A stretch of 64,000 nucleotides of DNA from Artemia franciscana (taxonomy: Eukaryota > Arthropoda > Branchiopoda > Anostraca > Artemiidae). The position numbers and the translations under genes were made by a program. Of this stretch, positions 32,480-42,385 are shown one piece after another (positions within the stretch are counted from its first letter, which is position 1; every line of letters begins with the position of its first letter). A model generated the notes under the pieces. The model did not search any database. It had not been told where the DNA came from and worked only from the letters and a program-made list of their open reading frames with translations. The DNA lies in the NCBI RefSeq assembly GCF_032884065.1, contig NW_027062617.1, forward strand, positions 1,302,001 through 1,366,000, read 5' to 3'.

Positions 32480-32900
32480 CCATGGGTTGAGTTGAGATAA
32501 AGAGGGGTTTAGTTTAAATGGGAGTTGAATTAAATGTGGCTGAATTTTATGACGGTTTGGTTAAATGGAAAGTTATTTGAATGGTGGCTGAGTTAAATTA
32601 GGTAGAGTTAAACGAAGGTTGAGTTGCATAAGGGTGAGTTAAATTGAGTTAAGTTAAAAGAGGGTTAAATTGCATGGGGTTGAGTTGATGATGGTTCAGC
32701 TCCATTTGGGTTCTTCTAAATGAGGTCTAGCTCAACGCGGGTTGAATTACGCAGGGTCTGAGCTGAATGGGGTTGAGACAAGTTGAGGTTAAGTTAAACG
32801 GGGTTGATTAGCACGGAAGTCGAGTTGAATAGGGGTTGAGTTAAACGAATGTTCCGTTAATAAGATTAGTTTGAATAGGTTAAGCTAAAGCAGGGTTGAT
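32480..32900 (-). repeat. Degenerate minisatellite, GGGTTGA orientation
   Basis: Units of ~20 bp such as GGGGTTGAGTTAAACGAATG, GGTTGAGTTGCATAAGGGTG and GGGTTGAATTACGCAGG, the complement of the array at 31335-31700. Confidence 0.75.
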
Positions 32901-32904
32901 TTAT

Positions 32905-34495
32905 ACGTCCACCAATCAATAGTAGTGGGCCTGAGGGAAAAAGAGATATTCACTGTGAAATCAATACTGATATCATTTCTGGTAAAGGCATAGGAAAAGT
33001 ATGAAAACAGGATTGTGTGGTAGACCAGTTTACACCAATAGGTGATTGGAGTTCAGTTACATAAAAAGGTTAAAAATAAGGTAATTATTTAGAAAAAAAA
33101 TCCAAAAGAAAGAAATGTTATGCGTGGACAAATAATGACTGATGAAATCATATGACTATCAAAAGATACAAGGCTGCTAGAAAGTCTTTTCAATGCAATT
33201 TAAATTAATATTATTCTTTTCAAAAAAGCTATTCGAATGAAAATCCAAGAACTTCCCAAAAAATAATCAAATATAAAAACTAAGGAAATATAGTTTTCTC
33301 TAAAGTATTCTTAAAAAATCACAAATACCTGACTTTATAGAGACTAATATCATTTTTTTTTCAAACTGAATAGCTCTTCCAAGTAATTTGAAATATTTTT
33401 AAATCGTTCATAATTATATCGAACACATTCCTTTCCTTTTGCGCCATATCTTGTCAGATCTTGTATACAAGTCGCTGACAAGTTACTTGCAGGGAGGGCC
33501 CTACCTAAACAAGAATGTATTTTAATAAAATGTGTCAAAAGAGCAAAATAAAAATAATTCTCAATAAATTCTGGTGAAACAAATTCTTGGCAGTCCTTAG
33601 CCCCTCCCCCTTGATAAAAATGTTCCGGAGGTCCTCTGGCAGCAGCGTGTTAGATTATATGCAGAAAAGTCATTTTTACCATAAGTTAACCATTAAATAA
33701 TGCTCTAAATCATGAAAAATATTTAAATACAGATTAAACAACAATCGATAAAACTAAAACACATGCTTTGTGCATGATTCTTCCACGTGGCCATTAAAAT
33801 TTTTACTGGAAAAGACGCATTTTCCCTTCAAAATTTACAACTGCATTAAAGGAGTAAACTAGGTAATTTACGATATGTAGATCATAATATAATTTTGAAT
33901 TTTCCTATTTCATAGCAAAAACTTGAATTTACGGATTATAAATCAGAAATAAATGTCGATTACAACATGAAATTTTTATGGAAAGTATAATAATAATTAA
34001 ATATGTAACTCTACTAAAACATTCACTTAGTACGGTATTTCTCTATCCTTGGTGATACTACCCCAAAAGGTAAGCGTTGAACTGTTTAAGTGTTGAGAAA
34101 AATAGCAATGGTTGAGTCTCTACCCATGCATACAGACCAAATTTTCCATAGGGATGAAATTTTACAAGGTGATCCAACTGTATTCGTAACTGACCTTTGA
34201 CCAAATTTGTTGGTCTTATAATGCTAATTTATTTTTGATCTCAATCCTGTGGACACGTGTAAATACTGTTCCCTCTGCACGGAAGATGTGGTCGTAGAAA
34301 CTTGAAAATGTCTTACCCGTCCAGAAAGTGAAATTTACAGTTTTATTTGTAAGGGTTAATAGTAGCTGGAGAATGAGCAACCTCCCTTGGACTTCTTCAC
34401 CCTTAGGTACCCGCATGGTCTACATGGCATAAGATTAAAGTTTCGAAACAGCTATTTTGTTCAGAATCGTCAAAAAAAGTTTGTTAATTATGACG
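32905..34495. other. No gene recognised
   Basis: AT-rich; short open stretches (for example the minus strand at 33350-33538) have no recognisable features. Confidence 0.45.
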
Positions 34496-34499
34496 TTTG

Positions 34500-34619
34500 G
34501 TTTTTCTCTCTCCTGCCTGTGCCTCTGATCGTCTGTTTGCCTGTCCATGTGTCTGTCTTTGTGTGTTTGTGCGTCTGACTCTGTGTGTTTGCATGTGTTT
34601 TAGTCTCTCTCTCTCTCTC

Positions 34620-34716
<97 letters not shown>

Positions 34717-34945
34717 ATGTTTGTCTGAGCATCTGTTTGCCTGTATCAGAGCCTGTATTTATGTTTGTATTTTATCTCTTTCTCACCTTTCCTGTGTGTT
34801 TGACTGTGTGTGTGTCTGTCTTTGTGTGTTTTTGTACCTGACTCTGTGTACTAGTATATGTTTTTGTGTCTCGCTCCCTGAGTCTGTGTGCCTGATCCTC
34901 TGTTTCTCTGTGTCTGTGGCAAATAATACCCAAAATTATCTCCTA
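34500..34945 (+). repeat. (CT)n microsatellite in a TCTG/TGTG-rich region
   Basis: A nearly perfect CT run from 34604 to 34711, flanked by about 100-200 bp on each side rich in GTCTGT, TGTGTTTG and CTGTGTG. Reading frames made of Ser-Leu or Arg-Glu over this block are artefacts. Confidence 0.9.
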
Positions 34946-35240
34946 AACTAATGGAGGATAATTTTTTATGGGTTACGTATTATGAAAAATATAATGAAAA
35001 AACGAATTTTTTTATAGTGATCAGTTTGGTATGGGAACTCAACAAAACACACGTTGCAGTTTTTGACGACTTTGGTTAATGATGCTTTGGATCGTGAAAT
35101 GAAGGTCGCTACAGTATTTTTAGATATTTTGAAAACTTTTGACACAGTTGACCATTGAATTTTATCGAAAGAAATTGGAGAATTGCGGAGTGAGAGGTAG
35201 TATCCTGAAATTAATATCTTCACATTCGAGTAACATATAA

Positions 35241-35716
35241 TTGTTTTTAAAAGTAAATAGTAGGCAGTCTCAAGATTTTAAAACTTCTTGTCAGATTCCC
35301 CTAGGATTACCCCTTGGCCCGTTATTTTTTCCTATATACATTCATGATATTTCTAATGAGATTTCTAGCCTGCACCATAGAGTTGAATCTAATGATGAGA
35401 CCCTTAAACCAGTGAAATCTTTAATATTATTTGCTGATGACACTTCATATACAGTGGCAGGAAGGTCTGAACAAGAGCTGGTTTAGATGCTATCAGATGA
35501 TATTGGCCAAGATTGAAAAGTGGCTGTGCCCCAGCAAATTGAAACTTGATTATAGTAAATCAACGTTCATAGTTTTTGGCCATTCAACAAATCATTATTC
35601 TTGGCTTAAGGACCTCAAAATTAGTCATACAATTGTGACTCGAAAGACATCAGTAAAGTATCTTGGTGACATTTTAGACGAAGTGTTAAGCTTTTTAGAT
35701 CATATTCAGTGTCTCA
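35241..35716 (+). pseudogene. Reverse-transcriptase remnant with intact FADD box
   Basis: Two overlapping open stretches in different frames (35241-35486 and 35431-35826) carry the RT core. The first holds the VPQGSVLGPL-type block, changed to PLGLPLGPLF, and the catalytic FADDT; the second holds the thumb KYLG block. A frameshift close to 35480 separates them. It is not functional. Confidence 0.85.
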
Positions 35717-35717
35717 C

Positions 35718-35927
35718 TTTATTTATTTATTTATTTGAAAACCCGTCAATCATACGAAATGAAAAAGACGGAGCAAGAACATATAAATATAAGAAAATAT
35801 ATAAGAACATATCAGAAGAGACATAACTAGAAAGAGACTCAACTAATAAAAGGGCAAACAACATAGCACTAAAATGAATAAAACGAAAACAGATCTATTG
35901 TAAAAGGAGATTATACCAATCGTGATC
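35718..35927 (-). mobile_element. Nested insertion in the LINE, probable antisense short retroposon
   Basis: The LINE reading (HIQCLT) is interrupted by about 210 bp that begin with TTTATTTATTTATTTATTTG, then resumes with CTACTAAATTTCGTGC. A leading TTTA run is what the AAAT-type tail of a retroposon in the opposite orientation would look like. Its body has no recognisable motif. Confidence 0.5.
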
Positions 35928-35933
35928 TACTAA

Positions 35934-35964
35934 ATTTCGTGCAACTTAAAAAGTTGCACGAAAT
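35934..35964. repeat. 14-bp perfect inverted repeat
   Basis: ATTTCGTGCAACTT, AAA, AAGTTGCACGAAAT. It lies inside the LINE coding region directly after the nested insertion. Confidence 0.85.
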
Positions 35965-36484
35965 ATACGAATTATTAGAAAAATGAAGCATTTTTTTCCA
36001 CAACATGTTTTAAGATTATTGTATTTTTCACTAGTCCATCCTTACTTGCTACTGTTGTTCGGTTTGGTCAAGTACATTCGCTGTTCACCTTGAACCATTA
36101 CTTATACTACAAAATTCTATTATTTGTATTTTAAATGGACGTGATACTCGGTTCTCAGTTAAATCAGCTTATTCAAAAATCCACATTTTGCCGCTTGCAG
36201 GCTTATTTATTTTTTATGTGTGTCTGTTTATGTTTGATTTGTCACATTTTCTAGTGCCTAATTGTTTCGGAAATATTTGTATTACTGTATCGCAATCTCA
36301 TAATTATAATGTTAGAAATTTTTTAGAATTTAGGAAACCACCTAAAAAATCCTCGCTGTTTGGGTTTTCAATGTGTCAAAACTTGCCTGTTGTATAGAAT
36401 TTGATTCTTGTGAGTTTTTATGAGGAGACTGAGAGGCTGGGAGCTGCTGAGGAACGATTGTCAGGGTTGTTATGAATTTAGATT

Positions 36485-38690
36485 TATTTGTTTTTATTTA
36501 TTTCACTAATTTTTTGTTATGAAAAGGGTAAGCAACTGTGGTAGTTTTATCGCAAACGTATAAGATATTTAGAATTTTGTTTTGGAACCCGTATTTGTTT
36601 CTTAAGTTCTGTTTATTGTTTATTTTGTTATTAGTTGTTAATAATTCTATTCTGGAGTATATCGCACAAGCCTAAATTTCTGGGATTCTTGGCATTTTTT
36701 GTTTGGTTAAAGTTTTTGTTCATAATGAAGCTTCGTTACATAAAAAAAAGAAAATTTTTGACACTTGTTGTGGAGCTGATCTAAAATTTGGTCGAGGCCA
36801 GAATTTGGCCTGTGTTAATTCATGGTTTAGTCAGTTGGATTGTTTTGTAGTAAAAGTCCATATATCCACATTTTATTACTAACAGCTCTACTAGTTCGCG
36901 CTCAATTAGTGGAAACTAAATATATGTGGCTAATAATTAAGAGCCTCGGACAAAGAGACAGGGGAATTTCCTTAAATCAACACTCTCTCTACCGGAAGAA
37001 TAGCTACTCTAATCACGCTAAATTAGGAAAAACAAATATCGGATCTCTCAAAGGGAGCAAATAGAAAGTAATTTGGGATCTAGGATGGAAATTACTTCAG
37101 TCATGTTGGATATTAAAAATGTGTTACATGTAGTGACGTCGTTTTGAAATGTAAAATGTAATCTCACTATTCTAAGTATGCCATGAAGACGGCTTACAAA
37201 TAAAGAGGAGCACTGTAGAACCAAGGACCGTGGAAAACTGTTTAAATTAATTGAGGCCCATATTCCTTCAAGAAACTAGCAAAATTGCGGTTTTCAGCTT
37301 ATGAAAAAGATCTCGTAATGCAGCTGCACAGTTGTCGGTAGTAGTGGGCGTCATATTTAAAATAAAGAGACATGGGTGAAAAATCAACAAAAAGGGAGCT
37401 AATAATTTACGCACCAAAACAGCTTAAAATAAATTAGCTCCCGAAAATTTTAGTTGTCTTTGGGAATCAACCGATTGATATTGTCTAAATATTTACGAGC
37501 AAAAAGCGTTGTCAAATTTGGCTAATTGGTTTAGCTCATTTGTCTTCTTGATCAGACGTGGAAACACTGACAAAATGTGGTACTACCCTAAACGCTTCAG
37601 AGTTTATCATGACCAAAAGAAACATCTTAGAAAGTCACTGTTTTTAGGTATGAATTATGCCAAGATGGGTACCAGGGGGGGGTAAAAATATTTTCATTTT
37701 CATGTCCTTGATACTCTAAGGCTTAAAACAACACAAAAATACCTCAAATAGTGGAAAAGCTGACTTCCTCCGTTGCCACCCATGCAGTAGGGGGACTCGT
37801 GGCATTGGCGTTGCTAGTATCTCACTGATAATGATATGTTTTCGACAGTTTCCGATATGTTTCGATATGTTTTCGATAGTCAAATATCGTGTATGCTGTA
37901 GCATTGAAAGCAGCATCCTCTCAATAATCAAGGTAATATTTGGTATTCAGGGTATTTTGTATTCTGGGTATTCAGGGCATTCTGGTAATATCAATGTCTT
38001 TTAACTTCACCGTTTACTTTGGTTAGTTAAACAAGAATTTTCAGAAAAAGAAGTTTTTTCAAAGAAAAGTAAAAGCATTATTAAACTTAAGATCAGCAGA
38101 AATAAAAACCTATAATTATTCAAACTAAAAACGGCCAGTAATTACTATTAAAGAATAAATGAAACACAAAATAAACAGAAATTGAATAAACAATCATTAG
38201 AAACAAACATACAACAGGTACTAATATAATTGAATAAATCAATCTTAAAACGAGAAAAACTTCGATTTATCCAAATAACAAAGTCGCGCTAACCCCTGTT
38301 TTAAGTATGTCTGCGCAACATTATTCTTTATTTCGTATCTTCGTTAAAAAATAAAAAAAAATCCTTGTCCCTCCCTTAATTTTCGTGGATGGTGCTACTA
38401 AAATCTCACCAATTCAGAATATTTTTTGGGGTCCTCCTAAAGACATATTTTATACTAATGAAAATTACTGACTGAATGCATCACCTTTTACACAACGCAC
38501 AACGTCAATACAATACTATCATGTATCAGTGTTGCTTTTTAAATGCATTCAAATGTGAAGTCATTCATATGAAAAAGGTTTTTTTTTCGAAATTGAGGCT
38601 CTAAAGTGTAGTCAGTAGAAGGGTTTGCATCCTGTCCATAACCTACCAAAATATTACCATGCCTCATGGGTGGGATTTGTGCCCCACATT
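36485..38690. other. No gene recognised; start is probable LINE 3' UTR
   Basis: The first ~300 bp are T-rich (TTTGTTTTTATTTATTTCAC) and may be the 3' UTR of the LINE fragment before them. The rest is AT-rich with no recognised element; a small cluster of CGATATGTTTTCGATA repeats lies near 37845-37890. Confidence 0.45.
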
Positions 38691-39000
38691 GGGAATTGCG
38701 GCTCTAAACTTTTAAAAGTTGAGCTGGAAATTTCGATTTTTGACCGAATGAGCCTTTTGGCTCTGGGGAAAGTGACAACCCCGGAGGAATGACTAATTGA
38801 CCTTCAGATTATTTTGAATATAATGGCTATATCAAAATTTGTTTTGTCTGTATTTGATGAAAAGCGGGCATAGGGGGATTGTTGCACTCCAATCAGTCTA
38901 GATTCTTAAAAAGGGCACTAAAACATCCTGTTGCCAATCGAATGAGCCTTCTCCGAATTTTATACGACCACCTATTCCATGAATCTTTGGGCTATTTTGG
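38690..39000 (+). mobile_element. Diverged F1-like internal segment (plus)
   Basis: Blocks GACCGAATGAGCC, GGGGAAAGTGACAACCCCGG, ATTTTGAATATAATGGCTATATC, TTAAAAAGGGCACTA and CGAATGAGCCTTCTC correspond to the C-rich internal part of the long F1 elements (compare 5470-5700). No cassette is present. Confidence 0.55.
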
Positions 39001-39009
39001 ATAAAATAC

Positions 39010-39200
39010 TACTACTGCTATTAGTAACTCAACGCAGCACCAAGCCACCTGAGGTTAACACTGCTACGTACGCTCTTCCTCCATCCCAATATATTCAAAG
39101 CCTCCCTCTTTACATCCTCTCTAGAAATTCATAAAAATTGGCCAAAAAGGACAATCTGTCATCCTTCATTTGCAGAACTTGCTCTAGCTGTCTTAACTTT
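39010..39200 (-). mobile_element. RTE-like 3' end fragment (minus)
   Basis: ACTACTGCTATTAGTAACTC, GCAGCACCAAGCCACCTGAGG, TACGCTCTTCCTCCATCCCA and CAATCTGTCATCCTTCATTTG match the 3' ends at 11765-12050 and 54760-55090, all minus strand. On the minus strand this is the C-terminal region of an RTE-like ORF. About 190 bp only. Confidence 0.65.
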
Positions 39201-39214
39201 TTACACCCCGGAGG

Positions 39215-39480
39215 TATATAAGGTTCTTATGAAAGGGGTGGTCGTATAAACTTTGGAAGGGGCTCATTTGATTGGAAATTATAATTTTTAGTTCCCTTTT
39301 TAAGAATTGAAAGTGATTGGAGGACAACTAGTCTTCTCTTCATGCCCTATTTTCCCCAAATGCGTCCGATCAAATTTTTACAAAGCCATTTTGTTCAAAA
39401 TGGACCATAGATCATATAAAAAAACTCCAAGGTTGACAAAAACCCCCCAAAGACCGGGAGCAACTGTTTCAACTTAAGTC
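39215..39480 (-). mobile_element. Diverged F1-like internal segment (minus)
   Basis: TTAGTTCCCTTTTTAAGAATTG, GGAGGACAACTAGTC, TTTCCCCAAATGCGTCCGATC and GCCATTTTGTTCAAAAT are the complement of the F1 internal blocks. With the plus-strand segment at 38690-39000 it forms an inverted pair around the RTE-like fragment. Confidence 0.5.
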
Positions 39481-40045
39481 CCGGTAACATATTAGATTTT
39501 TACGGAAGGGGTAATTGCACGAACTTTGGAAGCGGCTGACTCATTTGGCAAAGATCGGAGTAGGGGCTGTTGGTGGGAAATAATTTGAACATTTCTACAC
39601 TTTAGTAACATTTTATATTACCTAACTCGAATTACCTATTTTTATGGTTCGATAATATAGTAGTTATTATTTCTTTTTACGAAGTAACCTTCTAGTTCGA
39701 TCAATGATGCGACCCATATTTAATATTGTTTATATTTTGTGTCTGATAAAAACAACATTTGAAAATGGAGTATAGTAGCAGGAGGTGGTCAAAAGGGATT
39801 AATATTGATCACTAAATTTTCATTTTAAGCACCTTTTTTTGGCCAACTTTCTTCATGCTTCCAAACCCTTACTTCCCCTTTAAAAAGTTTTTTAAGCACA
39901 GTTAAACCGTCGTTAAATGCGACTAATCGCATGTGAGTCGCGTCAGTGGAAACAGAGGTGTAAAAATACTTAAAAATGACACTATATAAAATTTCTCAGG
40001 CGTTATTTAGTCTAAATCGTAGCTACCCTCTTAGGGTCAAATAAA
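39481..40045. other. No gene recognised
   Basis: AT-rich; the first ~60 bp resemble a further F1-like internal block (TTTTTACGGAAGGGGTAATTGC). Nothing else recognised. Confidence 0.4.
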
Positions 40046-40047
40046 TA

Positions 40048-40215
40048 AAAAAAACTAGTTTTTTTAACTGAAAGTAAGGAGCAACATTAAAACTTAAAAC
40101 GAACAGAAATTACCCCATATATGAAAGGGGCTGTTTCCTCTCCAACGCCATGCTCTTTACGCTCTTTACCTTAGCGCAATGAGCAGGGCGTTGAAGAGGG
40201 AACAGCCCCTTTTTT
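40048..40215 (+). repeat. F1 cassette, right arm truncated
   Basis: The left arm is complete (AACTGAAAGTAAGGAGCAAC through GAAAGGGGCTGTTTCCTCT); the centre is compressed; the right arm runs only to GAACAGCCCCTTTTTT at about 40213. The sequence then changes abruptly to the PWWP-coding fragment on the other strand. Confidence 0.8.
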
Positions 40216-40490
40216 GCCGTAGCAAAAAATGTGTTTTTTTTGCCGTAGCAAAAAACAGCAAATTTGCAGTCTCCGGTATTCGTCGTCATTACCTCTAGGA
40301 TTCGAAGCGGCCAGAGGGGATAGCCCACAAATTTGGCCAGGAATAAATCACCGATTTTAATGTTCGCAGGATTCATGCCTAGTAAATGAAAGATTATAAA
40401 GTGAAAGAAACTTATCTTTCCGAGAGGGCCAAGCCTCACTAATGTATCCAAGTGAACAATCAGTCCAAACTGTGCGTGGTGGCCCAACTG
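40216..40490 (-). pseudogene. PWWP-domain fragment, probably 5' end of a related LINE ORF1
   Basis: Minus-strand frame 40110-40487; the likely start is the Met at 40374-40376 (MNPANIKIGDLFLAKF). It carries KIGDLFLAKF, the signature variant YPLWP, and KFAVFCYG, the same spacing and wording as residues 6-43 of the intact ORF1 at 15474. The three cage-position aromatics (F of AKF, W of LWP, Y before G) are kept. The domain stops after CYG, where an 18-mer (TTTTTGCTACGGCAAAAA on the coding strand) is duplicated around AACACAT and the F1 cassette begins. Sequence between conserved blocks differs, so it is a separate subfamily or a host-like source. Its 5' neighbour (40377-40490) may be leader sequence. 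Truncated, not functional. Confidence 0.7.
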
Positions 40491-40900
40491 CTAATCCTTC
40501 TCTACACTAAAAAGTGTAATTAACGCGCAGGCAAATTATATCTAATTTTCTCTACACACCATACTTGGCTATCATATCTAATTTTCTCAATTCAAAACGC
40601 CAAAAATCTGATTGTGGGATAAAATCAAGTATCAGATTGCACAATTTCTGTAGCCACTGAATTAATTCATGGCTAAGGAATCAAGTTCAAAAAATTCAAA
40701 AGTTCGAACAGGTGTAATCCCTTTGAGAGCTAGTTCAATACTGCAGCATATCATTTGCTGCATTTACTGTGTATACTGCAGGCATCTTCTTTGAATGAAA
40801 TTCATTTTTTCGGTGATCTCGCTTATAACGTTTTTTTCTGATATTATGAGAAATAGAAACATTCAGATCGAAATAAAGATTTTTAATTTTATGAACGACT
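40491..40900. other. No gene recognised
   Basis: AT-rich. May include 5' leader of the PWWP fragment immediately to its left (minus strand). CACCATACTTGGC-TATCATATCTAATTTTCTC repeats TATCTAATTTTCTC twice near 40538-40580. Confidence 0.4.
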
Positions 40901-40904
40901 TAAG

Positions 40905-40980
40905 AATATTAAGTGGAAACTTTCAGGGCTTGATGAGGGGGATGTAAAACTGAAGAAAAGGCAATGCGCGCATACTTCCT
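40905..40980 (+). repeat. Isolated composite-repeat fragment
   Basis: AATATTAAGTGGAAACTTTC, AGGGCTTGATGAGGGGGATG and GCAATGCGCGCATAC match the half-unit of the ACT-bearing array at 8.6-22 kb. Confidence 0.65.
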
Positions 40981-40984
40981 TATA

Positions 40985-41096
40985 TGAAATTACTCCGTAT
41001 ATGAATGGGGCTTTTCCTCTTCAACGCCCCACTCTTTACGCTAAAGTTTGACTCTTTCTCTTAACTCTACCTCTTAAAACGGAAAAAACCTTTTTT
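40985..41096 (+). repeat. F1 cassette left-arm fragment
   Basis: ATTACTCCGTATATGAATGG, TTTTCCTCTTCAACGCCCC and CTTTACGCTAAAGTTTGACTC match the left arm and centre of cassette 1. The right arm is absent. Confidence 0.75.
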
Positions 41097-41097
41097 T

Positions 41098-41152
41098 GTG
41101 TATGCGTGTGTTTGTGTGTGTGTGTGTGTGTATGTACCTTACTTTACTTACC
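41098..41152. repeat. (GT)n tract followed by a TTAC-type short repeat
   Basis: GTGTGTGTGTGTGTGTG near 41110-41131, then ACCTTACTTTACTTACC at about 41136-41152, which is the complement of the RTE-like tail at 2668-2696. Confidence 0.7.
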
Positions 41153-42380
41153 GTACATCAACTTACTGAGCCTGAAGTACAGTTTCAAACGATTGAATTT
41201 GACACTAGGATAAAAATTTCCGTTTTAGAATGACGGCTTCAAAAACTGTCTTACAATTTTGTGAACTGACAGGTCGAAGGGTTTTGAGTAATTTTAAGAA
41301 AGTTCTTTTGAAACAAGCTTATTTATGTAATTTCTGACTGGTGGGGTTTGAGACCCCACCGGCAACAAAAACATTGAACACATCATGAATTTAAAACAAA
41401 GAACCGTCAACGAAGAAAACTTCTTTTCTTTCTTGACATAAAAACAAAATCTTTCTTTTTACGGTAAATGATAGAAATAAATGAGAAAACTGAAAGTATT
41501 AATGAAGATATAAGACTTATCTTATCCAATCAAGACATCCATGGTACAGTTTTAAAAACAAAACGAGATTAACAAATCAAATAGTAGTAATCCTCCAGTA
41601 CATTCCACGTTATAAGTCAGTATAAACACAAGATTAAGAAACAGCCTTGAACTACATTTGATATTATGGACTGTTCAACTGTAAACCATTCTTGCTAATT
41701 TGCGAATTCAAATTTTGCAAATTAGCAAGAAAACTCGTCTTTTATGGATATTTGCTAGGCACAACTTTTTTCCAATTGAGTGTCTTGTTTTTTTTCAAAG
41801 AAACGTTAAAGCTTAAGTTTTACTGCTTAAATAAAATATAACAATTAGGGACATGACAGGGAATGTTTATCGCCGTCTCGTGTTTTTGATTTGTTTAAGC
41901 GTTATGCATTTTGGAGATGACAGACATGACGTGAATTCTTGACCAGGTCACCCTCCAATGTACAAAACTAGCCAAAATGTCGAAAAAGCTCGTTATTTGA
42001 TTCCGCCTGATCATTGATCACGCAATGATCCACCTGATTCACGCAATTGATGAAACTGTATTGACGAAAACGGTTGATAAAGTATGTGTACGGAACACGA
42101 CAATTTTAAATTGCGAAAAGTGTGTGCTAAAAGGGTGCCTAAAATTCTAACATTTGAATGAAACGCAAATCGCAACATTGTTCGTACTGAGACTGCGCGG
42201 TTGAAAATGACCCATATTTTTTTAGATACGATATTAAAATGTGCCGAAACGTGTTTCTTTAACTTGCGACAAGGATACAAAGCACCAATCCGTGCGCTGG
42301 CCGAGCCAAACTTTATCGAGAAACAAAATAGCTCAAATGAGGAAGCCAAAATCTAAAGGAATAATGATTGTCTTTTTTAT
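41153..42380. other. No gene recognised; one strong inverted repeat
   Basis: AT-rich. An inverted repeat lies at 41689-41731. A 112-codon minus-strand frame (42011-42349) has no recognised motif. Confidence 0.5.
41689..41731. repeat. 15-bp perfect inverted repeat
   Basis: TTCTTGCTAATTTGC at 41689-41703 and its exact complement at 41717-41731 around a 13-base loop. Confidence 0.85.
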
Positions 42381-42385
42381 TATGG

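Larger units (their letters stand above)
35020..36480 (+). mobile_element. Decayed CR1/Jockey-group LINE fragment
   Basis: Reverse-transcriptase and C-terminal region of a second LINE family, broken by stops, frameshifts and a nested insertion at about 35718-35927. Motif order: FLDILKTFDTVDH near 35120-35155, the PLGLPLGPLFF block near 35300-35330, FADDTSYTVAGRS near 35430-35467, KLKLDYSKSTFIVFG near 35540-35580, SVKYLGDILDEVLSFLDHIQ near 35650-35710. After the insertion come KLHEIYELLEK, LILQNSIICILNGRDTRFS and HNYNVRNFLEFRKPPKKSS near 36298-36355. The 5' portion is absent. Confidence 0.85.

Noticed and set aside
34484-34841. Arg-Glu and Ser-Leu repeat reading frames
   Set aside because: They arise from the (CT)n microsatellite on either strand.
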